Shown piece after piece: positions 9,160 to 17,411 of a stretch of DNA of 64,000 nt. Source of the stretch: Pararhizobium qamdonense. Lineage in GTDB: Bacteria > Pseudomonadota > Alphaproteobacteria > Rhizobiales > Rhizobiaceae. Both the position numbers and the translations under genes were made by a program. The stretch lies in assembly GCF_029277445.1 (NCBI RefSeq), contig NZ_CP119566.1:1862001-1926000 (forward strand), read 5' to 3'. Under the pieces are notes generated by a model. That model was not told where the DNA came from and did not search any database. It worked only from the letters and a program-made list of their open reading frames with translations. Within the stretch, counting starts at the first letter, position 1, and every line of letters begins with the position of its first letter.

Positions 9160-9978
9160 ATGGCTGTGCAGGCATCGGGTCCGATCGTTCTGATCGGTGC
9201 AGGCAATATGGGCGGCGCCATGCTTGCCGGCTGGCTGAAGAGCGGCATTTCCGGTGCCGATCTGCTGGTGATCGATCCCGGTCCGCCACCTGTTATGGCC
9301 AAGCTGATTGCCGATAACGGCGCGCGCCACGCAACATCAGCGCCCGCAGATCTCAAAGCCGGCGTTCTGTTTCTCGCGGTCAAGCCGCAGATGATGGCCA
9401 CGGTGCTACCGCCTCTGAAGGGGCTTGTCGGCCCCGAAACGGTGGTTGTGTCGGTTGCAGCCGGAACCACGCTGTCCTTCATGCAATCGCATCTGGGCGA
9501 TGCCGCCATGGTGCGGGCGATGCCGAATACGCCGGCGATGATCGGCCGTGGCGTGACCGGCGCCTTTGCCAATGGTTCGGTCTCGAATGCGCAGCGCGAT
9601 CTCGTCCATAATCTTTTGAAAGTTTCCGGCCCGGTCGAATGGGTGGAAACCGAAGCCGATATCGATGCCGTCACCGCCGTGTCGGGCAGCGGCCCGGCCT
9701 ATGTCTTTTATCTCGTCGAGTGCATGGCAGAAGCTGGCCGCAAGGCCGGTCTTCAGGCGGACCTTGCCATGCGGCTCGCACGGGAAACCGTCGCGGGGGC
9801 TGGTGAACTCCTGCACCAGTCCCCCGATGACGCTTCGAAGCTTCGCCAGAACGTGACGTCTCCGGGCGGCACCACGGCGGCAGCGCTCAACATTCTCATG
9901 GCCGATGATGGCATGCAGCCTCTGTTCGACAAGGCGATTGCCGCAGCCCGCAAGCGGGCGGAAGAACTGGCCGGATAA
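9160..9978 (+). CDS. proC: Pyrroline-5-carboxylate reductase
   Basis: ProC reduces pyrroline-5-carboxylate to proline with NAD(P)H, the last step of proline synthesis. The 272 residues show the Rossmann start PIVLIGAGNMGGAML. They also contain the dimer-domain motifs AVSGSGPAYVFYLVE and NVTSPGGTTAAAL. GGAGAGG at 9146-9152 is correctly spaced for ATG 9160 but too close to the alternative GTG at 9154. It follows the YbjN gene immediately and is followed by csaA after 15 bp. Confidence 0.96.
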   Translation: MAVQASGPIVLIGAGNMGGAMLAGWLKSGISGADLLVIDPGPPPVMAKLIADNGARHATSAPADLKAGVLFLAVKPQMMATVLPPLKGLVGPETVVVSVAAGTTLSFMQSHLGDAAMVRAMPNTPAMIGRGVTGAFANGSVSNAQRDLVHNLLKVSGPVEWVETEADIDAVTAVSGSGPAYVFYLVECMAEAGRKAGLQADLAMRLARETVAGAGELLHQSPDDASKLRQNVTSPGGTTAAALNILMADDGMQPLFDKAIAAARKRAEELAG

Positions 9979-9993
9979 TTCGGGACCTTTTCC

Positions 9994-10335
9994 ATGACCG
10001 AGACTATCACCTACGCCGATTTCGAGCGCGTCGATATTCGGACCGGCACGATCATCGAGGCGTCGCCTTTTCCCGAAGCGCGTAAGCCGGCAATCAAGAT
10101 CGTCATCGATTTCGGCCCGGAAATCGGCCTCAAGAAGTCATCGGCGCAGATCACCACCCATTACACGCCGGAAAGCCTCGTCGGCCGTCAGGTGCTCGGC
10201 GTCGTCAATTTCCCGCCGCGCCAGATCGGTCCGTTCCGCTCTGAAGTGCTGACGCTCGGCTTCGAGGACGAGGCCGGCGCGATCGTGCTGGCCGCCACGG
10301 ACAAGCCGGTGCCGAACGGCAAAAGGCTTCTTTAG
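9994..10335 (+). CDS. csaA: CsaA-type tRNA-binding domain protein
   Basis: This 113-residue stand-alone OB-fold tRNA-binding domain starts [17 protein letters not shown]. The [18 protein letters not shown] segment near its end is typical of CsaA, a protein with chaperone-like and secretion-related activity in Bacillus. The length matches the family. It is probably cotranscribed with proC. Confidence 0.92.
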   Translation: MTETITYADFERVDIRTGTIIEASPFPEARKPAIKIVIDFGPEIGLKKSSAQITTHYTPESLVGRQVLGVVNFPPRQIGPFRSEVLTLGFEDEAGAIVLAATDKPVPNGKRLL

Positions 10336-10366
10336 AAAAGAGCGATACCCCACTTTCCCTCATCCT

Positions 10367-10465
10367 CGCCCTTGTGGCGGGGATCCAGTGACCCGACGTC
10401 CGTCGGGTCAAAAGACTCTTTCAGCTCAAGGACTTGAGCTGGCTGGATCCCCGCCACAAGGGCGG
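10367..10465. repeat. Palindromic intergenic repeat between convergent genes
   Basis: The 22-bp arm at 10367-10388 (CGCCCTTGTGGCGG...) is inverted at 10443-10465. The space between carries two further hairpins, CCCGACG/CGTCGGG at about 10392-10408 and GCTCAAG/CTTGAGC at about 10423-10439. A multi-stem RNA of this kind could act as a bidirectional terminator for csaA and the histidine kinase gene. The architecture is that of rhizobial palindromic elements. Confidence 0.8.
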
Positions 10466-10491
10466 GGAGGAGGGGGAGTGGACTTCGCTGA

Positions 10492-11871
10492 TCAAGCGGG
10501 AACCCGGACCACCGCCCGCAGGCCGCCCATCGGGCTATCCGACAATGTGACATTGCCGCCATGGCTTCTGGCGATGTCGAGCGCGATGGCGAGGCCGAGG
10601 CCGGTGCCGGAGCTGTCGAGATTGCGGGCCTCGTCGAGCCGGAAGAACGGCTTGAACACATCCTCGCGCGAGCGTTCGGGAATGCCGGGGCCATCGTCAT
10701 CGACGGTGATCGTCAGCCATTTGTTGCTGTGCCTGGCATCGATATGGACGGTGTTGGCATAGCGGTAGGCGTTGGAGGCGAGATTGGCGATCAGCCTCGT
10801 AAAGGCATTCGGGCGCACGCGAATATTGTCGTTGCCCTCGACCGATGTCGTGACCGTCTTTTCGTGCAGTTCGCCCTCGAGCGTCAGCCGGTTCATCAGG
10901 TCGCTGAGCTTCAGCTGCCCGACATCTTCCTCCGCTTCGCCGCGCGCGAAGGCGAGATAGCCCTCCAGCATGCTCTGCATGTCCTCGACATCCTGGTTGA
11001 GACTGTCGAGATCGGCGCTGTCGCCGGCCAGCGCCAGTTGCAGCTTGAAGCGGGTGAGGATGGTTCGCAGATCGTGGCTGACGCCGGTCAGCATCGCCGT
11101 GCGCTGCTCGATCTGGCGCTCGATGCGCTCGCGCATCTGGATGAAGGCGAGGCCGGCGCGGCGGACTTCCTCGGCCCCGCGCGGGGAAAAATCATCGATC
11201 TTCTGGCCCTTGCCGAAACTCTCGGCAGCCTTGGCAAGCGCGAGGATCGGCCGGATCTGGCCGCGCAGGAACAGGATGGCGATGGTGAGCAGGACCAGCG
11301 AGGCGCCGACCATCCAGACGATGAAGATATGGGTATTGGAGGCATAGGCCTGGCTGCGGCGCGCATAGACCCTCAGGATGCGCTGGTCATCGAGCTTGAT
11401 GCGGACTTCGACAAGATCGGAATTGCCGACGGTGTCGATCCAGAACGGCTTGCGGATCTGCTGGGAAATCTCCTCGCTGAGGATCTGGTCGAGGATTTCG
11501 AAGAAGGGTTTCGGGCGCGGCGCCGGCAGCTCGCCGTCGGGCTCGATGGAAATGCGCAGGTTGAGCCGGTCGCGGGCGATCTGGATGACATCGTCATAAT
11601 CGCTGGCGGGCATTTTATCGATGAGATCGATGACGGCGGCGATATCGCCGGTCACGGCCGCCGACAGCCGTTGCGTCACCAGTTGCCAGTGGCGCTCCAT
11701 GAAGACGAAGGCGACGACCGACTGCAGGAGCACCATGGGGATGATGACAATCAGCAGCGAGCGGGCGTAGAGCCCCATCGGCAAGCGCCGCCGCAGCCAG
11801 CGGGCCGTGCGTTTCCAGGCCGTATCGGCCGCCGGCGCGCGGCTGCGCCGCAGGATGTCAAAGCTTGCCAT
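10492..11871 (-). CDS. EnvZ-like membrane sensor histidine kinase
   Basis: The 459 residues comprise TM1 at about 35-57, a periplasmic sensor of about 120 residues, TM2 at about 181-203, then HAMP and HisKA with phospho-acceptor H266 (GVSHDLRTILTR). The HATPase N box (NLASNAYRYA), G1 (DDDGPGIP) and G2 (GTGLGLAIA) follow. It lies 27 bp downstream of the response regulator gene on the same strand, so the two form a cognate pair. The signal is unknown. The periplasmic domain is the place to look for ligand specificity. Confidence 0.93.
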   Translation of the reverse strand: MASFDILRRSRAPAADTAWKRTARWLRRRLPMGLYARSLLIVIIPMVLLQSVVAFVFMERHWQLVTQRLSAAVTGDIAAVIDLIDKMPASDYDDVIQIARDRLNLRISIEPDGELPAPRPKPFFEILDQILSEEISQQIRKPFWIDTVGNSDLVEVRIKLDDQRILRVYARRSQAYASNTHIFIVWMVGASLVLLTIAILFLRGQIRPILALAKAAESFGKGQKIDDFSPRGAEEVRRAGLAFIQMRERIERQIEQRTAMLTGVSHDLRTILTRFKLQLALAGDSADLDSLNQDVEDMQSMLEGYLAFARGEAEEDVGQLKLSDLMNRLTLEGELHEKTVTTSVEGNDNIRVRPNAFTRLIANLASNAYRYANTVHIDARHSNKWLTITVDDDGPGIPERSREDVFKPFFRLDEARNLDSSGTGLGLAIALDIARSHGGNVTLSDSPMGGLRAVVRVPA

Positions 11872-11898
11872 GGATATCCAGCCGGATGCTCATAGGGA

Positions 11899-12600
11899 CT
11901 AATCCACGCTCAGCCGGTAGCCGATGCCGCGCACGGTCTGCAGGAAGACGGGATTGGAGGGATCGTCCTCGATCTTGCGGCGCAGGCGGTTGATCTGCAC
12001 GTCGATCGTCCGTTCGCCGACCTCGGCCTCGTCGCTGACCAGCTCATGGCGCGGAATGGTTTCGCCGGCGCGCTGCGAAAACAGCATCATGATTTCCTGC
12101 TCGCGGTCCGTCAGCCGGATATGGTCGGCGCCGCGCCGCAGTTCCTTGCGCACCACAGAGAATGTGAAGGGTCCGAAAATGACCTGTTCCACCTTGGGGG
12201 CCTTTGCCGGCGCATTGCGCCTGAGGATGTTGTTGATGCGCAGCACCAGTTCGCGCGGATCAAACGGCTTGGGCAGATAATCATCGGCGCCCGCCTCCAG
12301 GCCCTCGATACGGGCATTGGATTCGGCAAGTGCGGTTAGCATGATCACCGGCACGGTCTTGATCTTGCGCAGGCTCTGGGTCAGCGAAATGCCGGTCTCG
12401 CCCGGCATCATCACATCGACGATCAGAAGATCGTAGTCGATGCCTTCAAGCTTGCGCCGCGCTTCATCGGCATCGGCAGCCGTGGTGACGCGAAATCCCT
12501 TTTCCATCAGATAGCGATTGAGAAGATCACGGATCCGGCGGTCGTCATCCACGACCAGCAGATGGGCGGCATCGTCATCGATCCTGATCGTCTTCGTCAT
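11899..12600 (-). CDS. OmpR-family response regulator, PetR-like
   Basis: The 233 residues have a receiver domain with acidic pocket VVDDD at 16-20, phospho-acceptor D62 (LIVDVMMPGE) and the switch Thr in VIMLTALAE. The C-terminal winged helix includes HIRLTDREQEIM and VGERTIDVQINRLRRKIEDDP. The N-terminus, and the pairing with a MarR gene just upstream, recall PetR of Rhodobacter capsulatus. The targets are not visible. Phosphorylation by the downstream kinase is inferred from adjacency. Confidence 0.92.
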   Translation of the reverse strand: MTKTIRIDDDAAHLLVVDDDRRIRDLLNRYLMEKGFRVTTAADADEARRKLEGIDYDLLIVDVMMPGETGISLTQSLRKIKTVPVIMLTALAESNARIEGLEAGADDYLPKPFDPRELVLRINNILRRNAPAKAPKVEQVIFGPFTFSVVRKELRRGADHIRLTDREQEIMMLFSQRAGETIPRHELVSDEAEVGERTIDVQINRLRRKIEDDPSNPVFLQTVRGIGYRLSVD

Positions 12601-12645
12601 TCGTAGGCCCTGTCATCTCGCAGTGCCGGCCGTGTCTGCCGGGTG

Positions 12646-13095
12646 TCAATTATCGCCGGCATTCTTCATGCCGGAAAGGAAGCGTTTGACCAGTTCGCGT
12701 GCGCCAGGCCCGGTTTTTTCCATGGCCTCGGCGATGCGCCGCGATTGTGGCTCGGCCAAGGCTCTTGCGAGCGTCTTGCCTTCCTTCGTTGTATAGAGCA
12801 TGCGCTGCCTGCGATCCTCCGGCCCGGCAACTTGATGAATATACCCTGAATCGATGAGCTGTTTCAAAACACGCGCCAGGCTCTGCTTGGTGATGCGCAG
12901 CGTTTCGAGCAGATCCGCCACCGTCATGCCCGGTTCGCGATCGACAAAATGCAGAACCCGGTGATGCGCACGCCCGAAACCGCGCTTTTCGAGAATCACA
13001 TCGGGGTCGGAGGTGAAATCCCGATAGGCAAAGAAGAACAGCTCGATGATCTCGAAATCAACCGCGTCCGTGTTGTCTGCAGTCGCAGACGCCAT
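12646..13095 (-). CDS. MarR-family regulator, PetP-like
   Basis: This 149-residue winged-helix repressor has GRAHHRVLHFVDREPGMTV, the recognition region LRITKQSLARVLKQLID, and the wing GPEDRRQRMLYTTKEG. I place the start at ATG 13095 (MASATADN). An in-frame ATG at 13149 would add 18 residues. The operator-like perfect inverted repeat at 13174-13210 lies immediately upstream, so autoregulation is likely. Clustering with an OmpR-type regulator resembles the petP-petR pair. Confidence 0.88.
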   Translation of the reverse strand: MASATADNTDAVDFEIIELFFFAYRDFTSDPDVILEKRGFGRAHHRVLHFVDREPGMTVADLLETLRITKQSLARVLKQLIDSGYIHQVAGPEDRRQRMLYTTKEGKTLARALAEPQSRRIAEAMEKTGPGARELVKRFLSGMKNAGDN

Positions 13096-13401
13096 GTCGT
13101 TTCCGGCTTTCTGGTTCGCCTGTCCTGCCACGCAGTCTTTTCCTTTCAATTCCGGTGCATTCTACGAAACATTCGAAAAAATATGTCAGCTATATTGACA
13201 TATTTTTTCGCGGTTGGTAAGTCTTTAACTGCAGAAGGGCGAACACCCGACGCTAGTCCTGTCCTTGAAGATAGGCCGCGCCGCGCCGATCGCCAATTCA
13301 AAATCACCATAGCGGATTTCCCTCGTTCACGTTTGCCGATAAATGGGAGCAGGGGAGACAATCAACATAAGAATGGCGCGTGGACGCCAAGGGATGAGAC
13401 G
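13096..13401. other. 306-bp divergent promoter region, MarR gene versus ilvE
   Basis: This region holds the inverted repeat at 13174-13210 and candidate promoters in both directions, with an ilvE leader of about 170-190 nt. No coding sequence is supported beyond the optional N-terminal extension of the MarR gene. Confidence 0.6.
13174..13210. promoter_or_regulatory. Perfect 15-bp inverted repeat, probable MarR operator
   Basis: CGAAAAAATATGTCA is followed by a 7-nt spacer and then its exact reverse complement. TTGACA at 13195-13200 could be the -35 of a rightward promoter, with TAAGTC 17 bp on. The mirrored CTGACA could serve a leftward one, so a bound dimer would cover both -35 regions. Confidence 0.75.
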
Positions 13402-14292
13402 ATGGCAGCAGTTCCTTTTGATCAGTTGGACGGTCAGATCTGGTTCAACGGCGAATTTGTCGATTGGAAAGACGCAAAGATCCATGTGCTGACCCACGGA
13501 CTGCACTATGCCAGCGCCGTCTTTGAAGGCGAGCGCGCCTATGGCGGCCGGGTTTTCAAGCTGACCGAACACAATCAGCGTCTGCACAAGTCGGCCGAAA
13601 TCCTCGGCTTCACCATTCCCTATTCCGTTGATGAGCTGGATGCCGCGACGATCGAGCTTTTGAAGCGGCAGGGCTTTTCGGAGGCCTATGTCCGGCCGAT
13701 CGCTTGGCGCGGCTCGGAAATGATGGGCGTTTCGGCCCAGAACAACCGCATCAATGTCGCCATCGCCATCTGGCAATGGGGCAGCTATTTCAATCCGGCC
13801 GAAAAGCTGAAGGGCATCCGCCTCGATATCGCCGAATACCGTAGGCCCGATCCGAAGACCGCCCCATGTGCCTCCAAGGCCGCCGGCCTCTACATGATCT
13901 GCACCATTTCCAAGCATGCTGCGGAAGCCAAGGGTTACGCTGATGCCATGATGCTGGATTATCGCGGCCAGGTGGCGGAGGCGACCGGCGCCAACATCTT
14001 CTTCGTCAAGGACGGCGTGATCCACACGCCGGTACCGGACTGCTTCCTCAACGGTATCACCCGCCAGACGGTGATCGAACTTGCCAAGCGCCGCGGTTAC
14101 CAGGTGGTCGAGCGTGTCATCATGCCGGAAGAACTCCCGGACTTCTCCGAGTGCTTCCTCACGGGGTCGGCCGCCGAAGTCACGCCGGTCTCCGAGATCG
14201 GCCCCTATACGTTCAAGCCGGCGACGATCTCCGAGACGCTGATGAACGACTACATGAAGGAAGTGTATCCGGTCGCGGCAGCTGCCGAATAA
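13402..14292 (+). CDS. ilvE: Branched-chain amino acid aminotransferase
   Basis: This PLP fold-type IV enzyme transfers amino groups between glutamate and the keto acids of Leu, Ile and Val. The 296 residues contain HVLTHGLHYASAVFEGERAYGG and SAEILGFTIPYS. The Schiff-base Lys lies in LYMICTISKHAAE, and the cofactor segment reads QVAEATGANIFF. ATG 13402 (MAAVPFDQLDG) matches family starts, and the longer upstream reading frame does not. It is divergent from the MarR gene and ends in a clear intrinsic terminator. Confidence 0.95.
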   Translation: MAAVPFDQLDGQIWFNGEFVDWKDAKIHVLTHGLHYASAVFEGERAYGGRVFKLTEHNQRLHKSAEILGFTIPYSVDELDAATIELLKRQGFSEAYVRPIAWRGSEMMGVSAQNNRINVAIAIWQWGSYFNPAEKLKGIRLDIAEYRRPDPKTAPCASKAAGLYMICTISKHAAEAKGYADAMMLDYRGQVAEATGANIFFVKDGVIHTPVPDCFLNGITRQTVIELAKRRGYQVVERVIMPEELPDFSECFLTGSAAEVTPVSEIGPYTFKPATISETLMNDYMKEVYPVAAAAE

Positions 14293-14315
14293 CCGGCGGC
14301 TAAGACCCATATGAG

Positions 14316-14343
14316 AAAGGCGGCCGGTGAGCCGCCTTTTTTA
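14316..14343 (+). terminator. Intrinsic terminator of ilvE
   Basis: AGGCGGC (14318-14324) pairs with GCCGCCT (14331-14337) across a 6-nt loop and runs into six or more T residues. The A-run on the other side could also serve the convergent small gene. Confidence 0.88.
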
Positions 14344-14394
14344 TTGTTGGGTTCACTGGCTTCATGCGACCGGGTCCCGGCCGCATTCCGTTTT

Positions 14395-14664
14395 TCAGGC
14401 TTTGCGTGCGCCCACGACGAGGCCGGCAAGGCCGGCCAGCACGCCACCGCCGGCAATCCCGCCGATGGCTTGTGCGATCAGTCCGGCGGCTGCGGCGTCG
14501 CCGCCCAGCATCTGAACGAGAAACCCGCCGCCCAGGCCGCCGATCGCGCCGACAATCGTGCGCGCGACGACGCTCAGCGCCTGTTGCTTGAGAACCGCAC
14601 CCACCGCGTTTCCACCCGCCGCGCCGGCAATCAACTGCGTAATGATAGGCAATAATGCTTCCAT
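14395..14664 (-). CDS. Small glycine-rich membrane protein
   Basis: This 89-residue protein is almost wholly hydrophobic and rich in Gly and Ala (GAIGGLGGGFLVQMLGG, QAIGGIAGGGVLAGLAGLVVG), with glycine-zipper spacing. It has two or three membrane segments and a short basic tail, ARKA. I do not recognise a function; similar short proteins are common in rhizobial genomes. It is convergent with ilvE. A 138-codon ORF in another frame covers the same bases but has low-complexity composition and is disfavoured. Confidence 0.6.
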   Translation of the reverse strand: MEALLPIITQLIAGAAGGNAVGAVLKQQALSVVARTIVGAIGGLGGGFLVQMLGGDAAAAGLIAQAIGGIAGGGVLAGLAGLVVGARKA

Positions 14665-14983
14665 TGCTCGCTGCTCCCCTGTCCGCCATCAGCGTCCGGC
14701 CCCCCGGACTCACCTGGCACGCCGCTCGTGCGGCCTATGCAGGGTGAGACGAAAATTCATATGAGTCAATTTCGCAACTGCGAAACGATCAAGAGCCTAG
14801 GTATCGCGGCATAGTGGAGAGAAGGGGCCGTTATCGACGTTCCATCCAGTCGATTGGCGGTCGCCCTGTTGTTCCCGCTGGAACAGCGAATATCTGGAAA
14901 TTGTAAAATACTGAATTCGTTTCGCTTCCCGGAACTTTTGGACAATTCCGGTGTTTAGACGCCAACAGAGAGGGATTACGACC
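14665..14983. other. 319-bp divergent gap between two small membrane-protein genes
   Basis: I see two small palindromes: TTTCGC/GCGAAA near 14769-14784, and CCGGAA/TTCCGG at about 14932-14953, close to the next gene. TAAAAT near 14903 could be a -10 box. No gene is supported. Confidence 0.4.
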
Positions 14984-15148
14984 ATGCAGACGACGATTTC
15001 CGAGGATTCCTATTCGACAGCACGCCAATTGCGTCCTGTCGTCATCACCGTTGTCGCCGCCAAGCTTGCGGTCTTTGCTCTCCTGATGACGACGATCAAT
15101 TTCCAGGTGCCGGTACCGGCAGCCGTGGAACTAGCAGACATCCGATAA
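14984..15148 (+). CDS. Small single-pass membrane protein, hypothetical
   Basis: This 54-residue ORF starts MQTTISEDSYSTARQ and has one hydrophobic stretch, VVITVVAAKLAVFALLM, at about residues 18-34. AGAGGGA lies about 8 nt before ATG 14984, which favours this start over the upstream one. The function is unknown, and the evidence rests on the ribosome binding site and the well-formed membrane segment. Confidence 0.5.
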   Translation: MQTTISEDSYSTARQLRPVVITVVAAKLAVFALLMTTINFQVPVPAAVELADIR

Positions 15149-15256
15149 GCCGCGCATCCCGCCGCAGCTTTCTGTTTCAATTGCCTTTTGCCGTTTTCAT
15201 TGTCCTGCGTCCATCCTATATGCTGTCCAGTGAGTGAGACAGCGAGGCAGGGCCAT

Positions 15257-15898
15257 ATGTTACAGGCGGGCATTATCCCGGTTACCCATTTCCAGCAGAA
15301 TTGCACGGTTTTGTTCGATACCGACACCAAGGAAGGCGTGATCGTCGATCCCGGTGGCGATGTCGATGTGATCCTGCAGACCATCAAGGAAAACGGCATC
15401 ACGCTGAAGGCGATCTGGCTGACCCATGGCCATATCGACCATGCCGGCGGCGCCAAGGAACTCAAGGAAGCGCTCAACCTCGACATTATCGGCCCGCACA
15501 GGGATGACCTGCCGCTGCTGGAAAAGCTGGAGACCCAGGCTGAAAAATTTGGTCTGGCGATGAAGGTCGACAATGTCGTGCCGGATCAGTGGCTGGAGGA
15601 CGGCGACACCGTATCCTTCGGCGCGCATGTGTTCGAGGTCCTGCATTGCCCCGGCCACGCACCCGGCCATGTCGTCTATTTCAACCGCGCCCAGAGTTTT
15701 GCCCATGTCGGCGATGTGCTGTTTCGCGGCTCGATCGGGCGCACCGATCTGCCCGGCGGCAACCATCAGCAGCTCTTGGATTCGATCCGCGACAAGATCC
15801 TGCCGCTCGGCGATACCGTCGGCTTCATCTGCGGCCATGGACCCGGCGGGCAGATCGGCGAGGAGCGCCGCACGAACCCTTACCTGCGCGGCTTGTAA
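15257..15898 (+). CDS. Metallo-beta-lactamase-fold hydrolase, glyoxalase II-like
   Basis: The 213 residues have the zinc ligands of the superfamily: THGHIDHAGG, the HCPGHAPGH segment, VGDVLF, and the late CGHGPGG. The short C-terminus indicates the YcbL/GloB-like subgroup that hydrolyses thioesters such as S-lactoylglutathione. The exact substrate is unproven. ATG 15257 gives the family start MLQAGIIPVTHFQQNC. A strong terminator follows immediately. Confidence 0.9.
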   Translation: MLQAGIIPVTHFQQNCTVLFDTDTKEGVIVDPGGDVDVILQTIKENGITLKAIWLTHGHIDHAGGAKELKEALNLDIIGPHRDDLPLLEKLETQAEKFGLAMKVDNVVPDQWLEDGDTVSFGAHVFEVLHCPGHAPGHVVYFNRAQSFAHVGDVLFRGSIGRTDLPGGNHQQLLDSIRDKILPLGDTVGFICGHGPGGQIGEERRTNPYLRGL

Positions 15899-15902
15899 TT
15901 AA

Positions 15903-15936
15903 AAAAAGGCATGTGCCGGTGGGCACGTGCCTTTTT
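15903..15936 (+). terminator. Strong bidirectional terminator
   Basis: GGCATGTGCC (15907-15916) pairs with GGCACGTGCC (15921-15930) across GGTG, flanked by an A-run and a T-run. It serves both the hydrolase gene and the convergent BA14K gene. Confidence 0.93.
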
Positions 15937-15958
15937 CCATGAAGTCTGACTGTTCGCC

Positions 15959-16405
15959 TCAGCCTGCCTGGCAGAAATAGTCGCGGCCGTCATAGCCACG
16001 GAATGTGCCGGACTGGGCATCGAACGAGCGGTAACGCTGCGAGCAATAACGGTACCAGCCGGGTGTCCAGGGCTCCAGGCCGCCGTAATTCTGCACGACG
16101 ACGGGACGGGGACGGCGATAGACCGGGCGCGGCTCGTAATATTCGGGCTCCGGATCAATATAGACCCGTTCCTGATAGCGCGGCTGGTTGGCGATTGCGC
16201 CGCCGATGATGACGCCGGTGGCAAGACCCAGCGCGCCAAGCGCGACGGCGTCGCCATTGTTGTGGCGGCGATAGTCCCTGTCGTGACCGCCATGGCGATA
16301 ATAGCCGCGGCGGCCCCAGTTTTCAGCCTGGGCGAACGAGACTGTCGGGATGACCGTCGCTGCGGTAGCGAGGGCAAGAACGGCAGCTTTGATAACCTTG
16401 TTCAT
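15959..16405 (-). CDS. BA14K family secreted protein
   Basis: The 148 residues begin with a Sec signal peptide (MNKVIKAAVLALATAATVIP, cleavage after SFA). A basic Arg/Tyr-rich stretch and a hydrophobic glycine segment (ALGALGLATGVIIGG) follow. The C-terminal BA14K motif has paired cysteines (YRYCSQRYRSFD...YDGRDYFCQAG). The Brucella BA14K protein has lectin-like and immunogenic properties; a cell-envelope location is expected. The upstream in-frame extension to 16525 lacks signal-peptide logic and is not used. Confidence 0.85.
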   Translation of the reverse strand: MNKVIKAAVLALATAATVIPTVSFAQAENWGRRGYYRHGGHDRDYRRHNNGDAVALGALGLATGVIIGGAIANQPRYQERVYIDPEPEYYEPRPVYRRPRPVVVQNYGGLEPWTPGWYRYCSQRYRSFDAQSGTFRGYDGRDYFCQAG

Positions 16406-16490
16406 TGATTCGATCCTGTTTTCGGCCGGACAATTTAGTCCTTGATGATGAAGACAGATTAATATGGCGAAACTGAACGCAGGCTGAATG

Positions 16491-16516
16491 AAAAACCCGG
16501 CAACGGGGCCGGGCTT
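16491..16516 (-). terminator. Terminator after cold-shock gene
   Basis: On the minus strand CCCGGC pairs with GCCGGG and is followed by TTTTTC, just downstream of the cold-shock stop at 16550. Confidence 0.7.
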
Positions 16517-16549
16517 CAACGTCAATCGGTTTGCAGAAACTGCGGCGGC

Positions 16550-16765
16550 TTAGCTGGAAACCTGCAGGTTGACGGCCTTGGGCCCTTTGCCGCGGCGATC
16601 CGGTTCGGTGTCGAAGCTGACCTTCTGATTTTCGGATAGTCCGTTCAGGCCCGAGGCCTGGACTGCGGAAATATGCACGAAGATGTCGGCGCCACCATTG
16701 TCCGGCTTGATGAAACCAAAGCCCTTGTCGGTGTTGAAGAATTTAACAATGCCAGTCTCGGCCAT
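16550..16765 (-). CDS. Cold-shock domain protein (CspA family)
   Basis: This 71-residue single CSD protein has RNP1 (KGFGFIKP) and RNP2 (DIFVHISA) intact. It binds single-stranded RNA or DNA and acts as an RNA chaperone. Rhizobia carry several copies, and this sequence alone does not say which one is cold-induced. The gene has a long free upstream region, consistent with a structured leader. Confidence 0.95.
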   Translation of the reverse strand: MAETGIVKFFNTDKGFGFIKPDNGGADIFVHISAVQASGLNGLSENQKVSFDTEPDRRGKGPKAVNLQVSS

Positions 16766-17411
16766 GCGTCAGGTCCTTTTTCCTCTGCCCGGATGCGGCG
16801 GGCAGCATTACAATATTTTGCTCCATGGAGCGTGCGGCAGGCAGTTCTCGACTATGAGGAAAGGGTCCTGTTATTGCAGCCAGTCATCGAAAAACTCCGT
16901 CTTTGCCCGACTGCCCGGAACATTTTGCGTGTCCGGCGCGCATTGATATAAAGGTCTTCCCGTGTTCGCAAATTGCCCGAACACAGTAAGCTTGCTGTGT
17001 TTATTTTAAATTGGCAAGCAAAAGTTTTTTGAAACAAGTGTGCCGTTTTGGTTTGTTTAAAAAGCAATCAACTGCCGAAAAATGTCGTTGTTCAGCTGAT
17101 ATACTGTAAGCTATTGAAAATACTGGATTTCGCCTGCTGTGCACCGATTTTGGAGCCATTTGTGGCTGCGAGTGCCTGAGAATGCCAAGGCAACGCCGGC
17201 GCGTTGCACTGCGTGCTTTAAATATTAACCGTTTGATAAAACTTGGCGCTGGCCGCAATGAGAATGCAACGGGCAGGGATGCCGGTCGCGAAGTTCCGTT
17301 GCCAAGGATTACCCCTGATATTGCACCGGGAACTTGCAGCAGCGCGCCAATAGTCATCAAAACCGGGGGACATCTGTATCAATCTGCGGCAGTCGTGCGC
17401 TTGACGCGATG
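16766..17411. other. 646-bp region upstream of the cold-shock gene
   Basis: The region is visibly richer in A and T between about 16930 and 17130 than its surroundings. It contains a near-perfect 20-bp palindrome at 16981-17000 (ACACAG...CTGTGT around AAGCTT) followed by TTTATTTT on the plus strand. It probably holds the csp promoter and leader. No ORF in either strand has protein-like composition. Confidence 0.5.

Noticed and set aside
16981..17000. Palindrome with TTTATTTT as a plus-strand terminator
   Set aside because: No plus-strand gene ends nearby; kept only as a feature of the csp upstream region.
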